DNA of 64,000 bases from assembly GCA_963716085.1 (NCBI GenBank), contig OY970288.1:2108001-2172000 (forward strand), written 5' to 3'. The translations under genes were made by a program, and so were the position numbers. This DNA comes from Persicitalea sp963716085. Its GTDB lineage: Bacteria; Bacteroidota; Bacteroidia; Cytophagales; Spirosomataceae. The notes beneath the pieces were generated by a model. That model saw only the letters and a program-made list of their open reading frames with translations. It had not been told where the DNA came from and searched no databases. Positions 1 through 9,463 of the stretch are shown here, one piece after another. How positions within the stretch are numbered: position 1 is the first letter of the stretch; the number at the start of each line of letters is the position of its first letter.

Positions 1-6
1 GACCGA

Positions 7-3000
7 TTATAGCCCCACATTCAACCCAAACAGGAACGTCCGTACCTGCGGCAGGTCATTGTTGGTGACGCCGGGCGAGAGGTTGCCTACGACATCCCTT
101 CCAGAGCCTCCGCTGCGGAATACCTCGGGATCCCAGCCCCGAAACTTGGTGAAAGTCAACAGATTTTGGCCCGTCACGTAAACCCGAAGCTGACGGAGGC
201 GGAGTTTCTGGGCAAATTCAGCGGGGAATCGATAGCCCAACTGCAGATTTTTCAACCGGAGAAAATCTCCTTTCTGCAAGAATCGGGTGGACTCGACATT
301 ACGCGCGTTGGAGCGATACTGCAACCGTCGAAAACCGTCGGGGGAATCGAGTTGATCTACCAGGTTGCCTACTCCTACCACGTTGGCGCGGAGTACTTGC
401 CCTTCGCTAGGGTAGCTCTGCGCCCGCTCGGCCTGATCGTAGATCCAGTTGCCGGTTTGGAAATAGAACAGGAAACTCAGGTCGAAGCCCTTATAATCAA
501 ATGTGTTGTTGAGGCCTCCGAATAGGGTGGGATAGGGCGTCCGGTTTTCCAGAATAAACTGATTCCCGTTACCCACATTGTTCTCGACGGTGCCGTCCAG
601 TAGTTCACCCGTCTCGACGGTCTGCCCCGTGTTACGGTTTACGTCGCTATCGCGCTCATAGAACAATTCATTGCCCGTTGTTGGATCAAAACCAGCAAAA
701 CGTGCCATGTAGTAGTTGCCCAGCGGATAGCCCGGCGTGGCGATGTTGGCTCCCTCGATGATTTGGGCCGGATAGCGCAGGAAGGGTGCATCGTAAGTAG
801 AAAGTACCTCGTTGCGGTTGCCGCTGATGTTGAAGCTGGTCGTCCAGCGTAAGTCGCCACTCGTGATATTGCGGCTCGTCAGGCTCAGCTCAACGCCTCG
901 GTTTCTGACCGATCCCAGGTTGATAGTCATCGATCGATCAATCGCGCCGTAAAAGTTGCCGATGTTGTAGTCGAGCAATAAGCCGTCGGATACCTTATTA
1001 TAGAAGTCGAAGGTTCCACTCAACCGATCGTTGAACAGGCGGAAATCGGCCCCGATATCGAACTGCGTGGTCGATTCCCAGGTGAGTGCTGAGTTACCCG
1101 GATTTCTGAATTGTCCGCCCTGAATTCCACCAAAAATAGCTGAATTGTAGCCCACAAAGGTGAAGGTTTTTTGCCACGCAAAGTTGCCGATTTCGGCATT
1201 ACCCGTCAGGCCGTAGCTGGCGCGTAATTTCAGGAAATTTAAAAACGAGCTGTTTTTCAGGAATTCTTCCTCGGAGGCGACCCAGCCCACCGAAGCGGCG
1301 GGAAAAGTAGCCCAGCGATTTTCAAAACCAAAACGGGACGAGCCATCACTGCGCAGGCTGGCCTCGACCAGGTAGCGATCTTTAAAGGCGTAGTTGACCC
1401 GCCCAAAAAACGATACGAAGCGGAAAGAAAGCTCGTCGTTGAAAACTATAACACGCGTGGTATCTATCCCTTCCGTAGCCCCGTCCGGGACATTTTCAGT
1501 AATGTAGGTTTCATTATCACCGAGGCGGCTCTGCACACTATTGCCCACCAGCACCCCAATGCGATGGTCTTTGCTCAGCTCGCGCGTAAAATTGATCGTA
1601 TTGTTCCAGTTGGAATTACGGTTGATAATGTTGCGGTTTTCCGCTCTACCGTTCCCGTCGCGTTCTGCACCGTCGATGCCCAACGGATAGAGCGTTTGGT
1701 TAAAGACCGTGGCGTTCTGGCTCCGCTGGTAGTCGAAGCCATACTCCGACCGAATTACCAGTCCTGGAATAGGCGTCAACTGCGCGTGGAAAGTGTTGAT
1801 GGAGCGAAGCGTTTTGGTTTCGTTCGAATGGTTATTGCGGAAAAACACCGGGTTGGTACCGATCGCCGTCCGGTTGTTGGTGCGGTTGCTGATTCCGTTA
1901 AAGAAGGTGCCATCCGGCAACTGAACCGGATAGGCTGGCAGAGCATCGTTAAGCCCCGCCCGATAGGTCTCGCCCAGCGGTACCGTCGAGTTATTCAGTC
2001 CGTTCAGCGAGAGGTTGGCACCAAGCTGGAGCATTTCAATGGGCTTGTATTCGACGTTGAGCCGCCCGCTGAGCCGCCGGAAGTCTTGCCCGATCACGAT
2101 GCCACCTTCGTTGCGGTAAGCACCGCTGGCAAATACCGATATTTTCTTCGTGCCGCCACTCACCGACAGCGAAGTCTGGCTGAAACGTCCGTTGCGCAGG
2201 GTTTGGTCGAGCCAATCGGTGCTGGTGTTATAGAGCGTCGTAGAATCGACCAGTTGGTTGTCGAGTTCGGGGGCCAAAGTACCTTTCAGAATACCCGTTG
2301 GCAGTAGGTTGACCAGATTGGTGGATTGTGGAGGTAAACCCGCTGCTGGATTGTTGGCTGCTGCCCGCTTCAAGATGTTGAAGTAGTCGGCTCCATTATC
2401 CACCATCTCGACGCGGTTGGTGGGGGAGCTAACGCCTTGCTGATGGCTTATATCCAGCTTAGGCTTGCCCTTCCCGCGCTTGGTGGTAATCAGGATCACA
2501 CCGTTGGCGGCGCGCGAGCCGTACAGAATCGCGGCGGAGGCATCTTTCAGAATCTCCATCGAAGCAATGTCGTCGGGGTTGATCTCGGCCAGTGGATTCA
2601 TGGCCACGCCACCCGTCCCGAAGGCACTGCTATTGACAGGTTGGCCGTCGATCACGATCAGCGGCTGTGAGTCGGAATTGATGGACGCCACACCGCGCAC
2701 GTTGATGCGCACCGCGCCGCCCGGCGAACCACCGGCCTGGGTGATCTGCACGCCCGCCGTGCGACCCTGCAAAGCCACATCAGGACTAGCGGCCGTGTTC
2801 ATGCTGATCTCGGTGGCTTTGACGGAGGAGATCGACCCGGTGACATCGCGAAGACGTTGCTCACCGTAGGCCACCACCTGCACCTCCTGCAATTGGTTGG
2901 GGTCAGGAAGGAGTGTTACGTCGATTGTTGACTGATTTCCTACCGGAACCTCACGGCTCTGCAAACCCACAAAGCTGAATATCAGTGTACTGTTCTCGGG

Positions 3001-3546
3001 AACGACCAGGGTGTATCGACCATCGGCAGCGGTGGTGGTGCCGCGCGTGGTTCCTTTTACGGCGACATTGACGCCGGGAATCGGCGTGCCCACTTCGTCT
3101 ACGACCAGTCCGCTTACGCTGCGGTCGGTGTTGATCTCAGTTGGGTTTTGAATCAATTCGGGGTCGGCCAGCGAACTGCGGTTCGGTCTCCGCTTGGTGA
3201 GCAAAATCCGATTTTCGATTACCTCGTAGTCGATGCCGACGGGCGTCAGCAATTCATCCAGCACCGCCGAGAGCTTGCGGTTGGTCACGTTCAGCGAGAT
3301 GCGCTGCCCCGACTGGATGCGGGTACTGTACACGAATTTGACCCTGGCCTCCCGCTCGATTTGGCGGAGGGCATCTTTCAGTTCAAGGTTTTTTTGGTTG
3401 AGCGTCAGGGTGCGGTTAAGCACCTCCTGGGCGTGCCCGTCGTGGGCCAGGGCCATACTGCCGAATAGCCCGAGTAAGAGCAGTTGTGATAAAGTGATTT
3501 TCATGACCTTCCACAAGTTTTTGTGAATTGGTAGGGTTTTTTTCAT
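7..3546 (-). CDS. SusC/RagA-family TonB-linked outer-membrane receptor with STN domain
   Basis: Outer-membrane TonB-dependent transporter of the SusC/RagA group, 1179 residues, which imports a glycan or other large ligand with a SusD lipoprotein. A signal peptide of about 40 residues ends in HDGHAQ. A secretin/TonB N-terminal (STN) domain follows at about 44-101, then a carboxypeptidase-regulatory-like beta domain (about 144-230), a plug carrying the typical RAANGVILITTKRG stretch, and a long beta-barrel. The STN domain is what SusC proteins use to signal to a FecR anti-sigma factor, and FecR and sigma genes lie just upstream on the same strand. The usual SusD partner would lie beyond position 1, outside the window. 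The ligand cannot be told from the sequence. Family call is certain. Confidence 0.95.
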   Translation of the reverse strand: MKKTLPIHKNLWKVMKITLSQLLLLGLFGSMALAHDGHAQEVLNRTLTLNQKNLELKDALRQIEREARVKFVYSTRIQSGQRISLNVTNRKLSAVLDELLTPVGIDYEVIENRILLTKRRPNRSSLADPELIQNPTEINTDRSVSGLVVDEVGTPIPGVNVAVKGTTRGTTTAADGRYTLVVPENSTLIFSFVGLQSREVPVGNQSTIDVTLLPDPNQLQEVQVVAYGEQRLRDVTGSISSVKATEISMNTAASPDVALQGRTAGVQITQAGGSPGGAVRINVRGVASINSDSQPLIVIDGQPVNSSAFGTGGVAMNPLAEINPDDIASMEILKDASAAILYGSRAANGVILITTKRGKGKPKLDISHQQGVSSPTNRVEMVDNGADYFNILKRAAANNPAAGLPPQSTNLVNLLPTGILKGTLAPELDNQLVDSTTLYNTSTDWLDQTLRNGRFSQTSLSVSGGTKKISVFASGAYRNEGGIVIGQDFRRLSGRLNVEYKPIEMLQLGANLSLNGLNNSTVPLGETYRAGLNDALPAYPVQLPDGTFFNGISNRTNNRTAIGTNPVFFRNNHSNETKTLRSINTFHAQLTPIPGLVIRSEYGFDYQRSQNATVFNQTLYPLGIDGAERDGNGRAENRNIINRNSNWNNTINFTRELSKDHRIGVLVGNSVQSRLGDNETYITENVPDGATEGIDTTRVIVFNDELSFRFVSFFGRVNYAFKDRYLVEASLRSDGSSRFGFENRWATFPAASVGWVASEEEFLKNSSFLNFLKLRASYGLTGNAEIGNFAWQKTFTFVGYNSAIFGGIQGGQFRNPGNSALTWESTTQFDIGADFRLFNDRLSGTFDFYNKVSDGLLLDYNIGNFYGAIDRSMTINLGSVRNRGVELSLTSRNITSGDLRWTTSFNISGNRNEVLSTYDAPFLRYPAQIIEGANIATPGYPLGNYYMARFAGFDPTTGNELFYERDSDVNRNTGQTVETGELLDGTVENNVGNGNQFILENRTPYPTLFGGLNNTFDYKGFDLSFLFYFQTGNWIYDQAERAQSYPSEGQVLRANVVGVGNLVDQLDSPDGFRRLQYRSNARNVESTRFLQKGDFLRLKNLQLGYRFPAEFAQKLRLRQLRVYVTGQNLLTFTKFRGWDPEVFRSGGSGRDVVGNLSPGVTNNDLPQVRTFLFGLNVGL

Positions 3547-3632
3547 AATTTTAGAGGTTTTTTAATTGGTAACAGGATTGAAAAACAGCATACCTCCGCA
3601 GATTAGCGTTTGTGGAGGGATGCACGATTGGG

Positions 3633-3663
3633 CCGGAAATGTTCGCAGCATTTCCGGTTTTTT
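3633..3663 (+). terminator. Intrinsic terminator-like hairpin, plus orientation
   Basis: Perfect 9-bp stem (CCGGAAATG and CATTTCCGG) with a 7-nt loop, followed by six T on the plus strand. It lies in the leader of the minus-strand SusC gene and upstream of the plus-strand gene at 3770. No plus-strand gene ends just before it, so what it terminates is unclear. Confidence 0.6.
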
Positions 3664-3769
3664 AGTTAATTCAAGGTTAGTTGAAAGTTCGTGCTTTTAA
3701 AGACATGTATTCTTGCTTTTTATTGGTATTTACTGCTACTAATGATATTCAATCTAAAATTCCTGAAAG

Positions 3770-4516
3770 ATGATCTTCTCTTATAAAAATATTCGACTTT
3801 TGATTTTAAGTTTTATATTGATTTTTGATAGTCTCTTTAATAAAACACACGCTCAGAGGATTAGCAAAGTGTATAAGCCTGTAATCCAGCGCATCGACAT
3901 AAATAACAAATTCATTAGGGACTGTACACATAAATTTATTCAAGAACGAAAGGAAAATGACATGATATTTAAAAGTGGATACGGGTATATTTCAATAAGA
4001 GGAATTGATTATGGTAACCTCGGGCCTGTTGATGTTGCTATTACGACGAAAACGGAAAGAGATAGTATTTTTGAAGCAATAGTTTTGTCATTTCGGGTAA
4101 GTGTTAGTTCGGTTTTTCTTGACGACGATGAAAACGCGGATGGTATAAGCGGTCATTATCCTCCATTTTATGCCTATATAGATAACGTTTTGGTCTTGAT
4201 TTATCTTAACGACTTCCACGTATTGAATGCTGTGTCAGAAGAGTTCGCATTCGCACCTTCACTGTCTGATTTTAAAGAAAAATCTGAAAAGAAACTCAGG
4301 CGTTTGATGTTTCCCTTCCTAAAAAGATCATTGAAAGAGGACTTTGTTTTTGTTGGTTTGGATGGTAAAAAATTTACAGTTTCAAAGGAAGAAAGGAAAA
4401 AGTTAACAACGCGACAGATTCTAAGAAGAGCCACTTTCACATTGGGATATACTAAAAAATATCAATTGACCAGATCAAATAGAATCATGGAAGTTGAGTT
4501 GTACAAGCCAGATTAA
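3770..4516 (+). CDS. AT-rich secreted hypothetical protein inserted between fecR and susC
   Basis: Not recognised. The 248-residue product starts with a signal-peptide-like stretch (about 1-29, hydrophobic core LLILSFILIF, ending THAQ), so it is probably periplasmic or outer-membrane associated. The rest is mixed charged sequence with many Lys and Ser and no obvious motif. Its base composition is strikingly more AT-rich than all neighbours, and it lies on the opposite strand between fecR and susC, which are normally adjacent. Both points suggest acquisition by transfer. Its stop is 8 bp from the convergent fecR stop. Continuous frame, signal peptide and start spacing support a real gene; function unknown. 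Confidence 0.7.
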   Translation: MIFSYKNIRLLILSFILIFDSLFNKTHAQRISKVYKPVIQRIDINNKFIRDCTHKFIQERKENDMIFKSGYGYISIRGIDYGNLGPVDVAITTKTERDSIFEAIVLSFRVSVSSVFLDDDENADGISGHYPPFYAYIDNVLVLIYLNDFHVLNAVSEEFAFAPSLSDFKEKSEKKLRRLMFPFLKRSLKEDFVFVGLDGKKFTVSKEERKKLTTRQILRRATFTLGYTKKYQLTRSNRIMEVELYKPD

Positions 4517-4524
4517 GCTTCCGT

Positions 4525-5529
4525 TCACTGACAATCTCCCCCACTTACAAACACGACCGTACCGCGTTTGTCGTAACTCGCCCCCACAGATTTGCAAATA
4601 AGATCCAACTGCGTGAACATCGACAAATCGTGCAGGTCGGCGGTGATGCGGCAATCTTTTACGGCCGGGTTCGAGATGACGAACTCGATGCCGTACAGGC
4701 GGCTCAGCTCAGCCAGGACTTTTTCAAAAGACGTTTCTTGAAAAACCAGCGTCGGTGGAACCTCGGCGGGTAGTTGTAGCGGCACGGGCGTTTCTACGAT
4801 GCCGGACACGATGCGCTGCGTGGCGGCGTCGAAGAGTACCCGCTGATTTTGGGTGATAATCACGCCGTTGTGTTCGCGTTCGCTTCGCTTGTCTTCGGCG
4901 TACACCGATACTTTGCCTTCCCGCACCGACACCTCGATGCTCTTGCCCCGGTTATTTTGTTTAATCCGAAAACTCGTTCCCAATACTTCCGTTACCAAGT
5001 CGCCCGTGTGCACTACGAAGGGCCGGGTTTCGTCGCGCTTTACTTCAAAAAATGCCTCGCCCGTCAGTGTGATCTCGCGGCGTATTTGGTTGAAGGACGG
5101 GTCATAGCTCAGTCTGCTGCCCCGATAGAGCGTCACCCTACTGCCGTCCGGCAGGCGTACTTCCCGCTCGAGTCGGTCCGTGTTTTCTATTTCCACATTC
5201 GGCTGCTCCGCTTTTGCCGAGGCCACCGTGGAGTCGCGCTGCGGGGTCGAGTCGAGTGGGTCGAGCCACACCCAGCCCAAAACGAGGCAGGCCGCGACGG
5301 CCGACATCCAGGCAAGAGGAATGATGCGTGCCGTCCAGGCGGGCCGCATTTGCTGGCGGATGCCCCGCCACATTCGCTTCTCGATGCCGATTTTCTGCAG
5401 TTCGGTCAGCTTCAGCTCCACCCGATTGGCGGGATCTTCGTACCATTCCAGTAGGAACTGCTCCTCCGCGTCGGTAGTCTCCCCGGCCAGGTAGCGTTTC
5501 AGTAGCTGATTGAATTCTTGCTGCGTCAT
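4525..5529 (-). CDS. FecR-family anti-sigma factor
   Basis: Inner-membrane anti-sigma factor that relays the state of the outer-membrane SusC receptor to an ECF sigma factor; 334 residues. A cytoplasmic N-terminus (about 1-65) is followed by one membrane segment (about 69-89, with AWMSAVAACLVLGWVW). A periplasmic FecR domain (about 118-215, with the typical TGEAFFEVKRD) and a C-terminal DUF4974 domain (about 258-330) follow. It lies 22 bp downstream of the sigma gene on the same strand. Its normal downstream partner susC is separated by the inserted plus-strand gene, so any shared transcript would run antisense through that gene. Confidence 0.93.
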   Translation of the reverse strand: MTQQEFNQLLKRYLAGETTDAEEQFLLEWYEDPANRVELKLTELQKIGIEKRMWRGIRQQMRPAWTARIIPLAWMSAVAACLVLGWVWLDPLDSTPQRDSTVASAKAEQPNVEIENTDRLEREVRLPDGSRVTLYRGSRLSYDPSFNQIRREITLTGEAFFEVKRDETRPFVVHTGDLVTEVLGTSFRIKQNNRGKSIEVSVREGKVSVYAEDKRSEREHNGVIITQNQRVLFDAATQRIVSGIVETPVPLQLPAEVPPTLVFQETSFEKVLAELSRLYGIEFVISNPAVKDCRITADLHDLSMFTQLDLICKSVGASYDKRGTVVFVSGGDCQ

Positions 5530-5551
5530 AGTGCTGTTTACCAGGGACGGC

Positions 5552-6112
5552 CTAGTTGTCAGTATGGTAGTGTTTCAGGTTTTCCTTCAAAAACCGGAGC
5601 GATTTCGTGATGTGGTACTCGACGGCTTTCTCACTCAGCTTCAGTCCGGCGGCGATTTCACGGACGGACTGGTTCTCGAAGCGACTGCGCTTGAACACCT
5701 CAGCGCTCTTCTCGGGCAGGCGCCCTAAGGCATCCTCTACCGCCTCAGCCAGATCAGTGAAGTTGACGATATCGTCGGTGGCGTGATGATGGTGAATTTC
5801 CTGGAAGATCAGGTATTCCTGGTACTTGCGGGAGCTGATTTGAGACTTGATGTAGTCGTAAGACTGGTTTTTGATCGCGACGGTCAGGTACAGGCCCAGG
5901 TGCCGGATGACTACCTCGGCGCGGCGGCTCCATAGTTTCAGAAAAACCTCCTGCACCAGCTCCTCTGCTTCCTCGCGGACGCCCGTCTGATGGTAAGCAA
6001 TACTGTACAGCTTGCACCAGTAGCGTCGGTAAATCTCCTCAAACGCCGAACGACGGCCCTCCCTCAGGGATTCCACCAACCGTTCGTCATCAAGCTGTTT
6101 CGCACCTATCAT
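5552..6112 (-). CDS. ECF RNA polymerase sigma-70 factor (Bacteroidota FecI-like)
   Basis: Extracytoplasmic-function sigma factor of 186 residues that directs RNA polymerase to the linked SusC/SusD genes when released by FecR. Region 2 lies at about 22-90 (FEEIYRRYWCKLYSIAY, then EELVQEVFLKLWSRR) and region 4 at about 125-180 with the helix-turn-helix (SVREIAAGLKLSEKAVEYHI). Size and order match the sigma-FecR-SusC regulatory cassettes common in this phylum. It is the first gene of the cassette; the 110 bp upstream are AT-rich and presumably hold its promoter, but no box is clear enough to call. Confidence 0.93.
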   Translation of the reverse strand: MIGAKQLDDERLVESLREGRRSAFEEIYRRYWCKLYSIAYHQTGVREEAEELVQEVFLKLWSRRAEVVIRHLGLYLTVAIKNQSYDYIKSQISSRKYQEYLIFQEIHHHHATDDIVNFTDLAEAVEDALGRLPEKSAEVFKRSRFENQSVREIAAGLKLSEKAVEYHITKSLRFLKENLKHYHTDN

Positions 6113-6225
6113 CCTTCCATTTGGATTTGCTCTTCGGACTAGGGTAGAACAAGTGGCAATAATCCCTAAATGTTTTAGGAAAATATTTGAATTATTTTAT
6201 TCGGAACATATTCATGGAAGCTTGT

Positions 6226-7758
6226 TCAGCCCTGCAATGCCGCTTTCAGCCGCTCGTAGTCGATCTTGGAATGATGCCGGGGGTCGCGGGGAATTTTTTT
6301 CTTGAAAATCACTCGGTCGATCAGCCGTCTAAATTCCGAACCCATCGCTGCATTCAAATCCACCGGACTGGCTCGCGCAGTGGTCTCGATTACGGCAACG
6401 AGTTGACCGTCGATTTCCAGAACCGTCCCAACCTCGACCCCGTCCATTTCCTGAAAACGGGCTTCGTAGAGGAAAGGCGAAAGTACCTGCCCGGCCCGAC
6501 GAATTAACGTGCCGCACCTTCCGGTCAGGAACAGGTTTCCGGCTTGGTTCAAGTAGCCGCTGTCGCCCGTGCGGTGCCAACATTGGTCTTCGACAAAAAT
6601 CTTGTTGCGTGCCAGGGCAGCTTCGTTGTGCAGGTACTCCCGCAGTACGTGTCTGCCGCTCACAATGATTTCCCCGATTTCGCCCGGTTTTATTTCCAGT
6701 TTTTCCAATTCCGGAATGGAAGAAACGGCGATTGCGGCGTCGATGATTTCAATGATTTTCACCTGCGCCACGGCTTCGGGACGGCCCACGGGCAGGCCGT
6801 CGGTCAGGCTACCGGGCGGGATAGCGGCCAAAGTACCCGCCGCGATCGCGCTGATGGGTTCGGCCTCCGTCGAGCCGTACACGATTTCAGTTTGGGCAGT
6901 CGGGAAAGCCGCTTGGAAAAGCCGGGTCTCGGCGGGAAATACGGGAGCGCCGCCCGTGAACACTTTGGTAAGTTTGGGCAAATCTATCTTTGTTTCGGGG
7001 ATGTGTTCCGCAATTTTTTTGACAAAAAAGGGCGATGCAATCAGGCAATCAACAGAGTGCGCCCGGAGTTGAGCGGCAATTTTCTCCGGCTTCAAAGCGG
7101 CCATTTTACGCCCCTTGAAATCGGCAATGACCGACGTGACGCCCGCTGCTAGGTTGACTAGCAGCACAATAGGCAGCGCCGCCATACTGACCTCGCCCGG
7201 TTGCAGACCAAGTACCGGGTCGAGGGCCTTGAACTGTTCGTGGAGTAGCCCGTGCGTGCGGATGGCCGCTTTCGGCGTTCCGGTGCTACCCGTGGTGAAG
7301 GTGATCAGGGCCACATCGTCGGCGGTGGTTTCGGGAACGGGCAGCAGCTTCCGGGAGCGGTCGTACCGCAGCCCAAAACGAAGTGGAATGCGTCGCAGTC
7401 CGGGTACCAGCCAGGCCAGCAGCCGTACTTTGGGCGCGCCGATCAGCACCCGGCATTCAGCCAGCCGACAGCAGGCGTTCAGCCGTTTGATGCTGACCCA
7501 CTCATCGAGGAAAACTGCCGTGGCCCCGATCTTGAACAAGGCCAGCACCACCCGGTACAGGTCGTCACTCATCGGAATAAACACTAGCACGCGGTCGCCT
7601 TTCCGAATTCCTTTTTGCAGAAAGTACTGCGCTGTTTCTTCAACGGAATCGGCAAGGTTCTGGAATGAAATTGCTTTATTCCGATGAATTATAGCGATTG
7701 CGTCAGGAAAGAGTTTTGCTTTCCCTGAGAATAAATCGACGATGTTGAAATTATGCAA
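6226..7758 (-). CDS. AMP-dependent synthetase/ligase, OleC-like C-terminus
   Basis: ANL-superfamily enzyme of 510 residues that activates a carboxylic acid with ATP. The P-loop TFTTGSTGTPK is at about 153-163, the adenine motif YGSTEAEP at 294-301 and the TGD motif at 397-399. The C-terminal lysine is probably K498 in RHHSKID. The sequence P-x-D-x-RHxxKI resembles what I recall of OleC beta-lactone synthetases more than of common acyl-CoA ligases, so the product could be an acyl-CoA, an acyl-adenylate or a lactone. It is the last gene of the HMG-CoA reductase operon, 26 bp after the GNAT gene. The acyl substrate is not predictable. Superfamily assignment is firm, the OleC comparison tentative. 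Confidence 0.85.
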   Translation of the reverse strand: MHNFNIVDLFSGKAKLFPDAIAIIHRNKAISFQNLADSVEETAQYFLQKGIRKGDRVLVFIPMSDDLYRVVLALFKIGATAVFLDEWVSIKRLNACCRLAECRVLIGAPKVRLLAWLVPGLRRIPLRFGLRYDRSRKLLPVPETTADDVALITFTTGSTGTPKAAIRTHGLLHEQFKALDPVLGLQPGEVSMAALPIVLLVNLAAGVTSVIADFKGRKMAALKPEKIAAQLRAHSVDCLIASPFFVKKIAEHIPETKIDLPKLTKVFTGGAPVFPAETRLFQAAFPTAQTEIVYGSTEAEPISAIAAGTLAAIPPGSLTDGLPVGRPEAVAQVKIIEIIDAAIAVSSIPELEKLEIKPGEIGEIIVSGRHVLREYLHNEAALARNKIFVEDQCWHRTGDSGYLNQAGNLFLTGRCGTLIRRAGQVLSPFLYEARFQEMDGVEVGTVLEIDGQLVAVIETTARASPVDLNAAMGSEFRRLIDRVIFKKKIPRDPRHHSKIDYERLKAALQG

Positions 7759-7784
7759 TGGGTAGTTGGGAGTTGCTTTTGAGC

Positions 7785-8795
7785 CTATTGAATTTTCTTG
7801 CCATACAGCACGTAGTTTCTGTAATTCAAACCCGAAAAGTGCGCCGACAACTTGGTCGAAGTACCGGCCTTATGAATGAACGGATGCAGCATAGTATCGT
7901 ACCCCAGCGCGACGGCTTTTTTTACCACAATATTCCCCATGACGTGTCCCAGCCCCCGCCATTTCGGGTCGGGATGCCGGGCCAGCGTCTTGGCGATGAG
8001 CGACTTTTCGCGGGTGTTCAATGCATCGTCCATGCAGAAATAATAGCCGATCAAACTCCCCGTTTCATCCTCGGCGATTAACGTAAATTCGGGATGAAGA
8101 ATGTTTTTTGCGAAGGCGTACTTTTGCAGGAAAGCGGCTTTTTCAATTGGCGTGTAAAGGAAATTATTGCTGAAAGCGAAGGCGTTGAAGTCATAAATTC
8201 GCTCGGTTTCTTTTTCAAATCTAGCAAGGTCGATGGGCCGGATGGTCACGCCCGATTCACGCAGTTCCCGCTCGCGCTGCCGAATGTCCGGACGGTCGAA
8301 AGCCAGGTCGGTGTCGCGGTTGGTGAAGTACTCCGCGATGGGCGCGAAGCCCGCTTGCCGGAACTGTTCGTTGTAATAAAGATGATGGTAGGGTTCCAGA
8401 AAAAACGGTGGCTGGTCGTGGTCGGTGGCGAAGCGGTAGTTTTCCCAGGTGCTGCCGTTCATTGGGCCGATCAGGTAGCTGGATTCTTTGGCTTTTGCTG
8501 CTTCTACTAGCTTGTCTAGCAGTAGATTGGCACATTCCGTATTGTCGATGCACTCGTAATTCCCCACCGTCAGAGTAGGTTGCTGTTGGTAGCGCAGCAA
8601 CGGATTATCGTAAAGGCTGGCCCTGGCTACGGGCTTTCCGTGGCTGGTCACGATAAAGCTGGTCACAAGAAAATCCTGCGGAACCGGCTCAGGAAAAGCG
8701 AATTTCGGGGAGTCGGGCGGATAGAGGCGCTTGGGCAGGTCGAGGAACGACTGAAAAGTGGAGTTGCCGAAGGTAGTTTCAAGAATTTCCGTCAT
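7785..8795 (-). CDS. GNAT-fold N-acyltransferase
   Basis: Protein of 336 residues whose C-terminal half looks like a GNAT acyltransferase. It has an acyl-CoA-binding motif A around 275 (WRGLGHVMGNIVVKKAVALG) after a beta-strand pair (TLIAEDETGSLIGYYFCMDD). The N-terminal half (about 1-130) is also GNAT-like but lacks a clear motif A, so a tandem or degenerate double GNAT is possible. Its start overlaps the end of the prenol-kinase gene by 4 bp, so the two are probably translationally coupled. In this context it may acylate an amine on a lipid or prenylated intermediate, for instance the amino group a BtaA-like enzyme would add; that is inference only. Confidence 0.72.
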   Translation of the reverse strand: MTEILETTFGNSTFQSFLDLPKRLYPPDSPKFAFPEPVPQDFLVTSFIVTSHGKPVARASLYDNPLLRYQQQPTLTVGNYECIDNTECANLLLDKLVEAAKAKESSYLIGPMNGSTWENYRFATDHDQPPFFLEPYHHLYYNEQFRQAGFAPIAEYFTNRDTDLAFDRPDIRQRERELRESGVTIRPIDLARFEKETERIYDFNAFAFSNNFLYTPIEKAAFLQKYAFAKNILHPEFTLIAEDETGSLIGYYFCMDDALNTREKSLIAKTLARHPDPKWRGLGHVMGNIVVKKAVALGYDTMLHPFIHKAGTSTKLSAHFSGLNYRNYVLYGKKIQ

Positions 8796-9463
8796 ACAAT
8801 CAAATGCAGGGCCAATACCGCAGCCAGCGGAATGCTAAGGTTGTCGGTTCCCCGGCCACTGACCGCTTCAACGATTGTAACGAAGACGGAAAGCAAAACC
8901 GAGAGTGACAAACTACGCCAGAAAGGTGCCTCGCCGGATGCCAGAATACGAAATAAAAGTACCGACAACAAAGCGCTGGCCACAAAAAAAGCCAGCGAAC
9001 CCGAGAGCGTTTTTCGGCCGCGGCCCACCCGGTAGCGGCCACGCGGCCAGCGTTTTCCCACCAACGCAGCCAGCGGATCGCAGATAGCCAGAATCAAAAT
9101 GGGCAGGTAAAAAAAGATCAGTTCTTTGCCTGCCCAAAAGTACCCCAGATAGCAAAAATATACCGCCACCGGAAACAACAAACTACCGTAAGAAACCCGG
9201 TCGATGGCGTTGATCGAGGGCAGAAGTTTGAGTTTCAAACTCGCTATCAACAAAAATAAAAAGCTACCGCACAGAAAAAGTACCTGCCAGTGGCTTGACA
9301 GATAAACCGGAAAGAGCAAAGTAAGAATTCCCGTACCAAAATGCACCAGTTTTCGCGTGATTTCTGCCCGAAAATTACGGATTTGATAGAGGTATTCTGC
9401 CAACCCAAAGAGGGCTAGAAAACAGAGGGCTAGCAGGAAGAGAGGGAGTACGTAGTTTTGCAT
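8792..9463 (-). CDS. Phytol/dolichol kinase-like CTP-dependent membrane kinase
   Basis: Integral membrane protein of 223 residues in the phosphatidate cytidylyltransferase/dolichol kinase superfamily. The group motifs are visible: RKLVHFG near 38-44, CDPLAALVGKR near 125-135, KTLSGSLAFF near 148-157, and E-x5-RGTDNLSIPL near 196-210. This set is typical of phytol/dolichol/farnesol kinases (VTE5/SEC59-like), which phosphorylate prenyl alcohols using CTP, rather than of CdsA. Several hydrophobic segments span the length. It starts directly at the end of the DUF3419 gene and overlaps the GNAT gene by 4 bp. A prenol kinase fits the UbiA and HMG-CoA reductase genes of the same operon. A diacylglycerol kinase activity is the main alternative. 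Confidence 0.82.
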   Translation of the reverse strand: MQNYVLPLFLLALCFLALFGLAEYLYQIRNFRAEITRKLVHFGTGILTLLFPVYLSSHWQVLFLCGSFLFLLIASLKLKLLPSINAIDRVSYGSLLFPVAVYFCYLGYFWAGKELIFFYLPILILAICDPLAALVGKRWPRGRYRVGRGRKTLSGSLAFFVASALLSVLLFRILASGEAPFWRSLSLSVLLSVFVTIVEAVSGRGTDNLSIPLAAVLALHLIV

